A program made the position numbers and the translations under genes. A stretch of 43,310 bases of DNA from Candidatus Bathyarchaeota archaeon (GTDB lineage: Archaea; Thermoproteota; Bathyarchaeia; Bathyarchaeales; DTEX01): contig PIYB01000003.1 of the NCBI GenBank assembly GCA_003601835.1, forward strand, positions 1-43,310, in the 5' to 3' direction. The notes under the pieces are model-generated. The model was not told where the DNA came from and ran no database searches. It was given only the letters and a program-made list of their open reading frames with translations. Shown here piece after piece: positions 28,308 to 35,863 of this stretch (position 1 is the stretch's first letter; the number at the start of each line of letters is the position of its first letter).

Positions 28308-28685
28308 ATGCATAATTTGTGGTATAGAACCCGTTTTATTCTGCTTCACTCTACATTTGTATCCGCAAACAGCGTTATGCTCTGTCTTACGGGTTCAATC
28401 CAAGGTTCTGTTAAGAGCAACAAACAGGATTTGCTGAGAGTTTACACCTCTCTCACGGCATTGATATCTTTGATGTCAATTGCGATTTCTGTTGTGTTGT
28501 CTGGTGACATCATAGAATCTGCCTACAAGAGACCGATCCTAATCTGCGGCTACGGCTTTCTGGCAATATCCTCCTACAGTCTAGGACGCATAGACGCCAT
28601 ATTGGAAAACCATCTTGAAGTAAAAGCCGCCTGTTATATATTATCAGGAATATTCGGGTTATTCCTTGGAATGGTAATCTCCTAA
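28308..28685 (+). CDS. Small hypothetical membrane protein
   Basis: 125 residues from ATG 28308; later starts such as M24 are possible. Three membrane segments can be seen at about residues 45-66 (YTSLTALISLMSIAISVVL), 77-95 and 105-124. No motif or family is recognised. It stands alone between an AT-rich spacer and a tRNA. Hydrophobicity in one frame over this length makes it plausibly real. Confidence 0.5.
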   Translation: MHNLWYRTRFILLHSTFVSANSVMLCLTGSIQGSVKSNKQDLLRVYTSLTALISLMSIAISVVLSGDIIESAYKRPILICGYGFLAISSYSLGRIDAILENHLEVKAACYILSGIFGLFLGMVIS

Positions 28686-28929
28686 GTCCGCTCACACCTT
28701 ATTTCATGTTTTCTTTTTCTGTTCAGCTGCTGATGATCTTCAAACTGTTCACCGCTAACAAATATGTAAAGGAACTGGAGCATGCTCTGAGAGGCTAGAA
28801 ACCAGATCATGCACTCTTTCAAAGTCCCATTAAACACACGGACGAAGCGATAGATTTCCTCTTTACACCTCGATACCGCGCCTACATCCATATGAGAAAT
28901 AAGCGAAGGAACTGAACCGGAAGTTTGAT

Positions 28930-29019
28930 GCGGCCGCCGGGATTTGAACCCGGGTCGTCGGCTTTCCTCTCTTTCAAGAACGGGAGGCCGGCGTCCTAAC
29001 CATGCTAGACTACGGCCGC
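28930..29019 (-). tRNA. tRNA-Gly(CCC) with a short intron
   Basis: Minus strand. The acceptor GCGGCCG pairs with CGGCCGC, the D-arm is GTCT ... GGAC, and the T-arm is CCGGG TTCAAAT CCCGG. The anticodon arm is CCGGC, then CTCCCG, about 17 extra bases, A and GCCGA. The anticodon is CCC at 28982-28984. After intron removal the tRNA is 73 nt. The anticodon stem has one C-A mismatch at 27-43. No CCA is encoded. A TTTAAA box 26-31 bases upstream fits its promoter. Confidence 0.9.
28964..28980 (-). other. Intron of tRNA-Gly at canonical position 37/38
   Basis: 17 nt between G37 and A38. CTCC of the loop faces GAGG of the intron in a 4-position helix with one mismatch. Three-base bulges CG-T and AA-A flank the cuts, and a small TCT/AGA intron stem has a TGAA loop. 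The exact boundary could shift by one base (36/37). Confidence 0.65.
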
Positions 29020-29044
29020 TTGAACTCAATATTCCGAATGTTGC

Positions 29045-29074
29045 TTTAAATCTCTTATGGGCTCTGATGTCACA
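29045..29074 (-). promoter_or_regulatory. Promoter region of tRNA-Gly, shared with tRNA-Pro
   Basis: Contains the TATA box TTTAAA and, upstream of it, CCCATAAGA and TGTGACAT (minus-strand reading). The same blocks in the same order lie upstream of tRNA-Pro at 41261-41290, with inner spacing of 5 versus 6 bases. Confidence 0.5.
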
Positions 29075-29085
29075 GGTGAAATGGG

Positions 29086-29411
29086 ATGCTGGAACCGCTC
29101 GTTTTTCTAGATGCGGAACCATGTTTTCCCGTTGTCTTCGTATGCCCCAAGGATGAAACTCACAAAACAATTATTGGAAACATAATGGAGATGAAGGCTC
29201 GAGGAGCATCCATAATCTCGGTTGTTGAGGAAGACGACGAAGAGATCAAGAACCTGTCCGACGAATATTTCGAGGTAGCGGGCAGTCTACCTGAATCTTT
29301 GTCGCCGATAGCCTTCATTGTTCCTCTGCAGCTTCTAGCTTTATGGCAATCAAGAAAGGTTGTAACCCGGACAAACCCCGCAACCTAGCAAAATCTGTTA
29401 CCGTAAAATGA
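29086..29411 (+). pseudogene. C-terminal remnant of glucosamine-fructose-6-phosphate aminotransferase (glmS)
   Basis: Encodes FPVVFVCPKDETHKTIIG, NIMEMKARGASIISV, DEEIKNLSDEYFEV and LSPIAFIVPLQLLA, the end of the second SIS (isomerase) domain of GlmS. After LLAL the frame shifts. MAIKKGCNPDKPRNLAKSVT, the usual GlmS C-terminus, continues in another frame to the TGA at 29409-29411. Only about 105 of roughly 600 residues remain. The upstream junction, near where KHGP is expected, is also out of frame. The remnant begins about 65 bases from the tRNA-Gly 5' end. It is surely non-functional; a complete glmS is expected elsewhere. Confidence 0.85.
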
Positions 29412-29625
29412 AAACAATGTTTTCACACAGCACAGGCATGTTGACTAGGCACGCAGCAAACATTTACGGTAGTTCAGAAAACCTTTCTTGTGCACACATC
29501 TAATTGCTGCTTCGTTTAGTTTCCAGCAGCAGCGTTAATGGTTAACCGGGTTCTGATCGGAAACCATATTATACGCATAATAAGTATTACTCACTGGAAA
29601 CAATGGTGGAACCGATAAAAGGGGG

Positions 29626-30336
29626 TTGCCGTTGAGAAGTTCGTGGGAAAGACTTATCGAGGGCCTTGTGAGAAGCCGCATACTCAAATCTGACCATGTC
29701 ATTAGGGCAATGAAAATGGTTCCGAGGCACATCTTCCTTTCGCAAGGCGACCGGTCCTATGCATCTATTGACGCGCCGCTTCCAATAGGCGGGGGGCAGA
29801 CCGTTTCAGCGCCACTCGGTTGATCCATGCGGTTAACCGGGCGAAACATGGTTTCAATAATGAATGAAGCCCTCAAGCTGGAGAAAGGACTTAAGGTCTT
29901 GGAGATTGGGTCTGGATGCGGCTGGCATGCTTCAACGATCGCTGAGATTGTTGCGCCGAGCGATGCGCATAAGGAAGAATGGGGCCATGTTTACACGGTT
30001 GAGATACTGCCGGAGCTCGCTGAGTTCGCTCGGAGGAACATAAAACGCGCTGGGTATGATGAAAGGGTAACCGTTATCTGTGGGGATGGGTCTAAAGGTT
30101 ATCCTCCGCAGGCGCCGTATGACCGAATCTCAGTGACGGCGGCTGCGCCTTATGTTCCTCCGCCGCTTAAGGAACAGTTGAAGCCGGGGGGAATAATGGT
30201 CATTCCTGTTGGAACGGTTGGGTTTTATCAGACGCTTTTGCGGCTTACGAAGGTCGATGACAAGTGTCTGGAGGAGGATTTAGGCGGGGTTGCTTTTGTT
30301 CCACTCGTCGGAAAACATGGTCATAAAATCTATTAA
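29626..30336 (+). CDS. pcm: Protein-L-isoaspartate O-methyltransferase, interrupted by a candidate BHB mRNA intron
   Basis: Repairs isoaspartyl residues using S-adenosylmethionine. Exon 1 has the family start (RSRILKSDHVIRAMKMVPRH, IDAPLPIGGGQTVSAP). Exon 2 continues MVSIMNEALKLEKG, the SAM motif VLEIGSGCGWHAS, YTVEILPELAEFA and LKPGGIMVIPVG. Between them lie 30 bases (29816-29845) with an in-frame TGA at 29821. Removing them gives SAPHMVSIM, exactly the conserved family sequence, and a normal 226-residue protein. Without splicing the product would stop after 65 residues. The start is TTG 29626 or TTG 29632, and GGGGG upstream favours the second. A coiled-coil membrane protein and rpiA follow on the same strand. 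Confidence 0.9.
29816..29845 (+). other. Candidate protein-coding intron with bulge-helix-bulge motif
   Basis: Exon/intron central helix CGCC (29810-29813) with GGCG (29840-29843), 4 bp. Bulge ACT (29814-29816) on the 5' side and bulge AAA (29844-29846) on the 3' side. Intron helix CGGTT (29817-29821) with AACCG (29835-29839), 5 bp, and a 13-nt loop. Cutting after the second base of each bulge (AC^T, AA^A) removes 30 nt and joins CCA-C to AC-ATG, reading P-H-M. The outer exon helix is weak (only one clear pair next to the bulge), so the motif is of the relaxed kind. Confidence 0.82.
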
Positions 30337-30482
30337 CGGTTGATAAACCTGTTCAGGCTTGCTTTTAACAAGCGGAACGGCATAAATAGAGTTATTAAAG
30401 TGAACCGCCAAACTAATGATTAACACCAAACACCGATAAAAAAGAATTAGTAGCACAATGAAGGTTATTTCATTCACGTTGA

Positions 30483-31271
30483 ATGGTTGAGGGAACAGTT
30501 GTGAATTCTGAGGTGTTGCTCGGACTGGCCATCGCTCTGGGTGTCATCGTCACAGCTTTAATCATACTTTTGCTTATGGAACGTGAAAAAAGAAAACCGT
30601 TGACAAATGAGCCGTTGGAGCCAAGCCGCAGTCGAACGTTAAGCGATCTCCCTTTTAATGTAAGGAGAACCGTCACGGAGGACATGTTCAAAGAGGCGCG
30701 GGACAAGCTGCGGCTGCTTGGCTTAGAAAGAGAGATTCTCAGCTACGCCATCAGAAGGCTTTACGAAGCAAGCGCAGAGGGAAAGATAACTGAGGCGGAA
30801 AGAGATAGGCTTGCCTTAAAGTACAAAATGGACTTGGCAAGGATCAAGGAGGAGATTGCCAGAGGCGAGTCAATCGTTGCGTTAAATGAGCTTGAGAAAA
30901 TGCAGGAGGAGTTCATCCAGCTGTTCCAAGAACGGTTCGAGGAACTGAACAGAAGAATCGAAGAACTCAGAGCAATCTCAGGTTTCACAGCACCCAAATC
31001 AGAAGAATCCATAAAACCCGAAGAACCCAAGAAAACAGCAGAGGCTTCTACTGAGGAGGCTTTGGAGGAAAAAGAAACAGAAGAGGAGAAAACTGAAACC
31101 AAGAAGCAACCAGCTGCAAAAAAGGCTTCCCCTAAGCCGAGAAGAAAGACGGTTAAGGTTAAACCACCTCCTGAACCTGAAAGAGGCGACGCAGAAGAGA
31201 AGGTAGCCCGAATCGTGGCTGAGGTCGAGAAGGTTCTAGAAAAACTCGGCCAGATGGAAGTTGAAGAGTAG
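30483..31271 (+). CDS. Membrane-anchored coiled-coil protein of unknown function
   Basis: 262 residues. An N-terminal membrane helix (about residues 11-32, VLLGLAIALGVIVTALIILLL) is followed by a long charged helical region (about 60-165), heptad-like in EEFIQLFQERFEELNRRIEEL. A low-complexity Glu/Lys/Pro linker (about 175-235) then leads to a short C-terminal helix EEKVARIVAEVEKVLEKLGQ. No enzyme motif is present. Its stop is directly followed by the rpiA ATG, so the two are co-transcribed. A structural or scaffolding role at the membrane is possible. Confidence 0.7.
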   Translation: MVEGTVVNSEVLLGLAIALGVIVTALIILLLMEREKRKPLTNEPLEPSRSRTLSDLPFNVRRTVTEDMFKEARDKLRLLGLEREILSYAIRRLYEASAEGKITEAERDRLALKYKMDLARIKEEIARGESIVALNELEKMQEEFIQLFQERFEELNRRIEELRAISGFTAPKSEESIKPEEPKKTAEASTEEALEEKETEEEKTETKKQPAAKKASPKPRRKTVKVKPPPEPERGDAEEKVARIVAEVEKVLEKLGQMEVEE

Positions 31272-31967
31272 ATGAGCTGGAGAGAAGAGGCGAAGAAAAG
31301 AGCCGCAGTTGAGGCTGTGAAACACGTTAAAAACGGAGACGTTATAGGCTTAGGCACAGGTTCGACGGCGGCATACGCCATCAAAGAGATCTGCAGGAGA
31401 ATAGCTGAAGAACAACTGCGGGTTCTCGGTGTCCCAACCTCTCATCGCGCAGCTCTCTTGGCTAGCGATTGTGGAATCCCGCTGACAACGCTTGACCAGC
31501 ATCCCGTTCTAGACTTGGACATAGATGGAGCAGACCAGATTGACCCAGAGCTTAACCTGATAAAAGGCAAGGGTGGAGCTCTAACCAAAGAAAAGGTTGT
31601 TGCAGCCGTTTCGAAACAGTTCATAGTGGTGGCTGATGAAACGAAGCTCACCGATGCTTTAGGAAAAAAACAGCTGTTACCAGTGGAGGTTCTGCCTTTC
31701 GCCGTGTCTTTAGCTAAGTCAAAAATCAGAGCCGCCGGGGGGCAACCGGTTCTCAGAAAAAAGGAGGACAACTCTGGACCTTACGTTACGGACAACGGCA
31801 ACTTCATCTTGGATGTAGACTTCGGGGTTATTGAGGACCCTTATCAACTGCAACAACAGCTGAAGGTGATTCCCGGCGTCGTAGAAACAGGGCTTTTCCT
31901 AGGCATGGCGAACATCGCTTACATAGGCACCAAGACAAACCTTAACGTAATGAAAAGAACCAGATAG
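31272..31967 (+). CDS. rpiA: Ribose-5-phosphate isomerase A
   Basis: 231 residues. Conserved motifs are VIGLGTGSTAAYAI, PTSHRAALLA, DLDIDGADQID (catalytic Asp), IKGKGGALTKEKVVA (catalytic Glu and Lys) and VADETKLTD. It interconverts ribose-5-phosphate and ribulose-5-phosphate, linking nucleoside catabolism (nucleoside hydrolase, phosphorylase in this window) to central metabolism. It starts on the base after the stop of the upstream coiled-coil gene. Confidence 0.96.
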   Translation: MSWREEAKKRAAVEAVKHVKNGDVIGLGTGSTAAYAIKEICRRIAEEQLRVLGVPTSHRAALLASDCGIPLTTLDQHPVLDLDIDGADQIDPELNLIKGKGGALTKEKVVAAVSKQFIVVADETKLTDALGKKQLLPVEVLPFAVSLAKSKIRAAGGQPVLRKKEDNSGPYVTDNGNFILDVDFGVIEDPYQLQQQLKVIPGVVETGLFLGMANIAYIGTKTNLNVMKRTR

Positions 31968-32114
31968 GACACTGACAACCGCAACATTTTGCGTTTAAGC
32001 CAAAGATGTCTATTATTCATCAGCTTGTCCCAGCTTTTAGTTGAACTAACGTTGATACGATGACAAATAGCTTTAAATTAAGCCTTTTCAATCAAGATAA
32101 CCTAGAAGCCTAGG

Positions 32115-32220
32115 GCTGGGGTAGCCTAGCCTGGCTTGGGCGCCAGACTCATAATCTGGAGAACTCTCCACACGTAAAAAAAGGGTCCAGAAGTCGCGGG
32201 TTCGAATCCCGCCCCCAGCA
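32115..32220 (+). tRNA. tRNA-Met(CAT) with a non-canonical intron in the variable loop
   Basis: Acceptor GCTGGGG pairs with CCCCAGC (discriminator A). The D-arm is GCCT ... GGGC, the anticodon arm CCAGA CTCATAA TCTGG, and the T-arm GCGGG TTCGAAT CCCGC. A 31-nt intron lies after the anticodon arm, and removal leaves a 75-nt tRNA with variable loop AGGTC. The elongator Met call is preferred; tRNA-Ile2 with modified CAT cannot be excluded. The anticodon stem lacks the three G-C pairs of initiators. TTTAAATT at about 32073 is a possible TATA box. Confidence 0.9.
32162..32192 (+). other. Intron in the variable loop of tRNA-Met
   Basis: A bulge-helix-bulge is visible: CTGG (32156-32159) with CCAG (32187-32190), bulges AGA (32160-32162) and AAG (32191-32193), and intron helix ACTC (32163-32166) with GGGT (32183-32186). 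Cutting AG^A and AA^G yields the variable loop AGGTC typical of archaeal tRNA-Met. Confidence 0.82.
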
Positions 32221-32657
32221 CTTTTACATAGATCCCCGGCAAAGATGTTCGATTTTTTCTAAGACGGCTCTTCTCTGAAGGTTTCTGGGTTTTCCTTCGG
32301 TTAACTTTAGCTCTTCAATGTCACTATTCTGACAACCTCAACATTTCCGCCTGCAATCTTCAGCGTCTCAAGGGTTCTCTGTTTGATATCGAGGTCTTTA
32401 ACGGTGACAACTTTGGAAGCAGATATATCTAAACCACTGTTCTCTTAATCAGCTTGTGACCTTGAGCTATGTCCTCTTACGTTCACAGATGATAATAACT
32501 ATTGTCCTAACCCCTCTCATGCTTGTGCAATGCTCAGTTTTTCTGTTCAAAATCCGTTGCTTGAATGTTGACAAACCTTTTCGTTTAATTATTCACACAT
32601 CATACTGCTGCATGCTGGGCGCCAAACAAACTGGAACCGAAAGCACACGTGGATTTT
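32221..32657. other. Intergenic region with a 46-codon gene-like fragment on the minus strand
   Basis: About 440 bases. On the minus strand 32307-32444 reads NSGLDISASKVVTVKDLDI, then KQRTLETLKIAGGNVEVVRI and a stop. The composition is protein-like and a GG-x-VEVV ending is often seen in RNA-binding or ribosomal proteins, but there is no start codon and no family is identified. It may be the decayed end of a gene. I see nothing else in the region. Confidence 0.35.
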
Positions 32658-35315
32658 CTACCGGGTGTAGTAGACCGCATTCTCAGTGAAATCCGGGTTT
32701 TCAATCCACCCGTCAAAGGCTTCAACCTTGATTTTTTCATCGGTTACCATCTGAACGATCAACGTGGCTTTTTGCGCGTAGTCAGCTCCCATCTCAGGCG
32801 CTCCGTAAAGCCAGTACACAACCTTCCCAGCGTCAACCGTGACATCCGCAGGGTCAGGGGTGTTCCCTTGCACCGCGTAAACAGCCGCCTTTATGTTGAG
32901 GGTTCCGCCGACTCCAATTCTGATGCTGTTTGGTTCATACATGTAATAAACGAATGATAGATGTTTGTCCCATTCGGATAAGGGATCAGACTCATCGATT
33001 CCTTCCAAGAACCAGTTGCCTACAAGTTTGCCAGGTTGATCAAAATCAAACTCGCCTTCAACCGGCGGCACTGTTCTCTGCACGCGTTCCGCAAGTTTCG
33101 CTCTTAAATCCTCGCTGCAGTAGGTTAGGAAGTGAGCTGCGTGAGCCATCCGAAAATATTTTTCAGGATGAACGAAATGCGTTATGTTTCTGTCGTAGAC
33201 TCCCCAGTCCATTCCCATCTGGGTTTTCGGTCTTCCCCCTGCTAAGCCTAAGACATCACCTGCCTTGACAGGTATCTCCACCCTGTTCATTCCAACCTCT
33301 AGGGTTCCCGCCTTCTCGAGAATCGCCTCATCGAGCTTAGAGACGTGGTCAAGATAGCTTATGAAGGTGCTTGTGTGAGCGATGACGATCTTGTAATCAT
33401 CGTACTCGCCGGAGAAGCCGCTTTCCTGAGGCCACTGGTTACGTCTCCAATGGATCTCCACGATTATTCCGTCCGCCGGAGCCCTGACAACGTAGGAAGG
33501 CGGGTATGCATCAGGGTTTGCGAACATGAAGCCCCCGTGATCCGATGGAAAAGTGTGTCCACCTTCCGGATTAATGTTACCAAGCGGCTCAATTGAGCTG
33601 AAATCGTCGAAGTCTAGGGGACAAATCTTGAATGTTACGGGTCCTTCTCCTAGCTCGGGGTAATCGTAAAATTCGGAGAAAACTTCTTCCCCGGATGTTT
33701 CACCTTGAACGCTGAAGGGATCAAATCCTTGAAGCGTTAGCCAAGACCCGGAGGCAATTCCAAGCACAACTTGGTTTTCAGGCATATCTTGATCCTTCAT
33801 GACGAAGATTATGACTGCGTTCTCGCCGCTTTTGTAAAGATGGTAGCCCATGCTTGTGCCTCTTTCAGGGTCTGAGGAAGTCTCGTTTTTCATCAGAGAC
33901 CAACCGGTCATCTGGTTGTCGTACCATTCCAAGATTTTTTCCATAGATGCGGCAACCGTGTACGCTTTGCGGGAGGCTTCACTAGGGATGCCCATATCCG
34001 ACCAATCTTGTTCTGGAAACCATGTGGACACGGCTCCGGGATACAACGGTACAGTTCCTTCCTGGAGTTCACCTTCAGACGTTCCGTGTTCAACATGTCC
34101 AGAAGAGAAGAATTCTGCTACAACCTTCTCAGCTGGCTTGTTAATTATGTCCGCGAAGATCTCTTCTTCACGGAGGTTCCAGTTCATTATCATTACGCCG
34201 TATGGTCCTTTTGTAACGGAGGAGTTGACGGATTTGATTATGCTGAAGAGCGTCTTGAAACAGTCGGCTTGCTTCTGAAGTTTCTCTTGGGTTACCGGTT
34301 TATCGTCGTAAAACCATACCTCGCTTACGTACCAAGTGTTGTTGTTCTTTTCGCATAGGGTTCTCATGATTTCTATCTTCTTCATCATGTCGTTTCTGAA
34401 CCGTTCCTCGTCAAACCATGAAATTTTGTCTCCCACAAGCATACCCACCATGTCTACGTCGGACAGGTCATAAGATAAGATGCTGTCCTTGAGAGCTTCG
34501 AACACGTCCCCGAGCTGCGTGACAAGTTTTCCGTTGAAGACCTTCCGGGCGGCACTGAAATATTTTGGGTAGTATTCGTTGAGGATCTCCACAATTGTTT
34601 CTTCAGGCAATCTCAGTCCTGAATCAACCCTTAGAACATGATCAAGTTCCCCGCAAGGATTGAAATACTCAAACTTGTACTTTTCAGCTAACACTGCGAC
34701 GTCCGCAACCACGTTTTCCCAAGCGTCCAACGCTTTGCGCAGCTCCTCAACGCTCTGGAACCCGTTTTCAGGGAAGAAACCAAGGGCAAGATTAACCGCG
34801 AGCCCCGCCTTTTTAGCAAGCAAACCGTCAGTCATCACAGATCTGAGGAAAACATCAGTGCTCTCACCTTCCGGACCGGGAGGCTGGAACCGACCGTTTC
34901 GGTAAACAAAGGACAGCCTAGCTTCGTAGACGTTTGCCCCTATTCTGTTTTTCATCGCTAGGTTTTCTTGCAGCTGAGATTCATTTATGGAATCGGTGGG
35001 TCCGCTGTAGAACAATCCTGCTGAAACTGCGCCTTTCAGGAAATCAAGTTCAAGCCTGGTAAGGTTCATGGCGGTGTTGTTCAGCACGTCCCAAGAAGGC
35101 AAACCTTTGCTCCAATCGTAATTGTCAAGGGTTACCAAAACGGACTCGGTTTTATGTTCTTCTTCTTGTGGAGCCGCCGTTTCCTGGGCCTCCTCACCGG
35201 GCATATTTAATCCAGGTTCTTTATGCAGAAACGGCGGATTAGTTATTCCAACAAGCAAGCCGGCAGCCAAAATGGCTAGAACCACTGTTACCACTACGAT
35301 AACCTTACTGTTCAT
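32658..35315 (-). CDS. Large secreted protein: glycosidase-like N-terminal part plus M23-like C-terminal part
   Basis: 885 residues from the Met at 35315. The frame is open to 35357, but MNSKVIVVVTVVLAILAAGL is the natural signal/anchor. A Glu/Pro linker follows. The first half resembles a TIM-barrel glycoside hydrolase (GAVSAGLFYSGP, YFNPCGELDHVL, TWYVSEVWFYDD, GVMIMNWN). The middle has a beta domain (GYHLYKSGENAVIIFVMKD). The last third has peptidase M23/LytM-like features: GHTFPSDHGG, VVRAPADGIIVEI, IVIAHTSTFISYLDHV and VKAGDVLGLAGG. The usual HxH is not clear, so this domain may bind rather than cut. It probably acts at the cell surface on polysaccharide. Confidence 0.65.
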   Translation of the reverse strand: MNSKVIVVVTVVLAILAAGLLVGITNPPFLHKEPGLNMPGEEAQETAAPQEEEHKTESVLVTLDNYDWSKGLPSWDVLNNTAMNLTRLELDFLKGAVSAGLFYSGPTDSINESQLQENLAMKNRIGANVYEARLSFVYRNGRFQPPGPEGESTDVFLRSVMTDGLLAKKAGLAVNLALGFFPENGFQSVEELRKALDAWENVVADVAVLAEKYKFEYFNPCGELDHVLRVDSGLRLPEETIVEILNEYYPKYFSAARKVFNGKLVTQLGDVFEALKDSILSYDLSDVDMVGMLVGDKISWFDEERFRNDMMKKIEIMRTLCEKNNNTWYVSEVWFYDDKPVTQEKLQKQADCFKTLFSIIKSVNSSVTKGPYGVMIMNWNLREEEIFADIINKPAEKVVAEFFSSGHVEHGTSEGELQEGTVPLYPGAVSTWFPEQDWSDMGIPSEASRKAYTVAASMEKILEWYDNQMTGWSLMKNETSSDPERGTSMGYHLYKSGENAVIIFVMKDQDMPENQVVLGIASGSWLTLQGFDPFSVQGETSGEEVFSEFYDYPELGEGPVTFKICPLDFDDFSSIEPLGNINPEGGHTFPSDHGGFMFANPDAYPPSYVVRAPADGIIVEIHWRRNQWPQESGFSGEYDDYKIVIAHTSTFISYLDHVSKLDEAILEKAGTLEVGMNRVEIPVKAGDVLGLAGGRPKTQMGMDWGVYDRNITHFVHPEKYFRMAHAAHFLTYCSEDLRAKLAERVQRTVPPVEGEFDFDQPGKLVGNWFLEGIDESDPLSEWDKHLSFVYYMYEPNSIRIGVGGTLNIKAAVYAVQGNTPDPADVTVDAGKVVYWLYGAPEMGADYAQKATLIVQMVTDEKIKVEAFDGWIENPDFTENAVYYTR

Positions 35316-35479
35316 GACGGTCACCGAACATGGTTTTTCACGTTTAATTGTTAACACTGAAAATCTTTTTCATACTGATTTAACGTTTATGAACTTATGA
35401 TTCAAGAAAACAGGATTTGCCAACCCATAGAACGGGTTACCTGAAACCCTCGGTTTCTTGATCGCCACACCAGATTCCT

Positions 35480-35851
35480 CTAGGTACCGTTTTGGCAGGT
35501 TTTCAAGTATTCTTTCAAAGATTTTTTGACGGCGTTGGAGAACGTCAAAGCATCTATGACGGAGTATTCAATGCCAAGTTTACCGCAGAGAATCCGCAGT
35601 ATCCTCTCTTCGAAGATGTCCGCCATCCAAACTCCTAGAAGATCCTCAAGTTTTTCAACGAAGAGCTCCGGCTTCTCCGCTATGGAGTCTCGTTTAACTT
35701 GAGATTTTAACTCTAAGAACCGGAGGACAACCTCTCCGAAGTCCAAACCTTCAAGAATGGACTCTACAAGCAGCTCATTGAATTTCTTCTTAGCTTCGTT
35801 TAAGGAGGCGTCCCCTAACTTTTTCTTTTGGTTGGTCTGCTTTTCGCTCAT
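35480..35851 (-). CDS. Small helical protein next to KaiC-like ATPase
   Basis: 123 residues, mostly helical and charged (LNEAKKKFNELLVESILEGLDFGEVVLRFLEL, then EERILRILCGKLGI). No family is recognised. It starts 12 bases after the stop of the KaiC-like gene on the same strand, so it is likely its partner, or a regulator of the same process. Confidence 0.6.
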   Translation of the reverse strand: MSEKQTNQKKKLGDASLNEAKKKFNELLVESILEGLDFGEVVLRFLELKSQVKRDSIAEKPELFVEKLEDLLGVWMADIFEERILRILCGKLGIEYSVIDALTFSNAVKKSLKEYLKTCQNGT

Positions 35852-35863
35852 CCCATTCAGCTC

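Noticed and set aside
28682-29170. 162-codon open frame on the minus strand
   Set aside because: It runs across the tRNA-Gly gene and the glmS remnant and shows no protein family features; the tRNA fold explains the sequence.
29827-30336. Separate short methyltransferase gene starting at the ATG after the TGA
   Set aside because: It would lack the N-terminal helix and SAP motif; the two pieces are in one frame and the 30-nt intron model restores the full enzyme.
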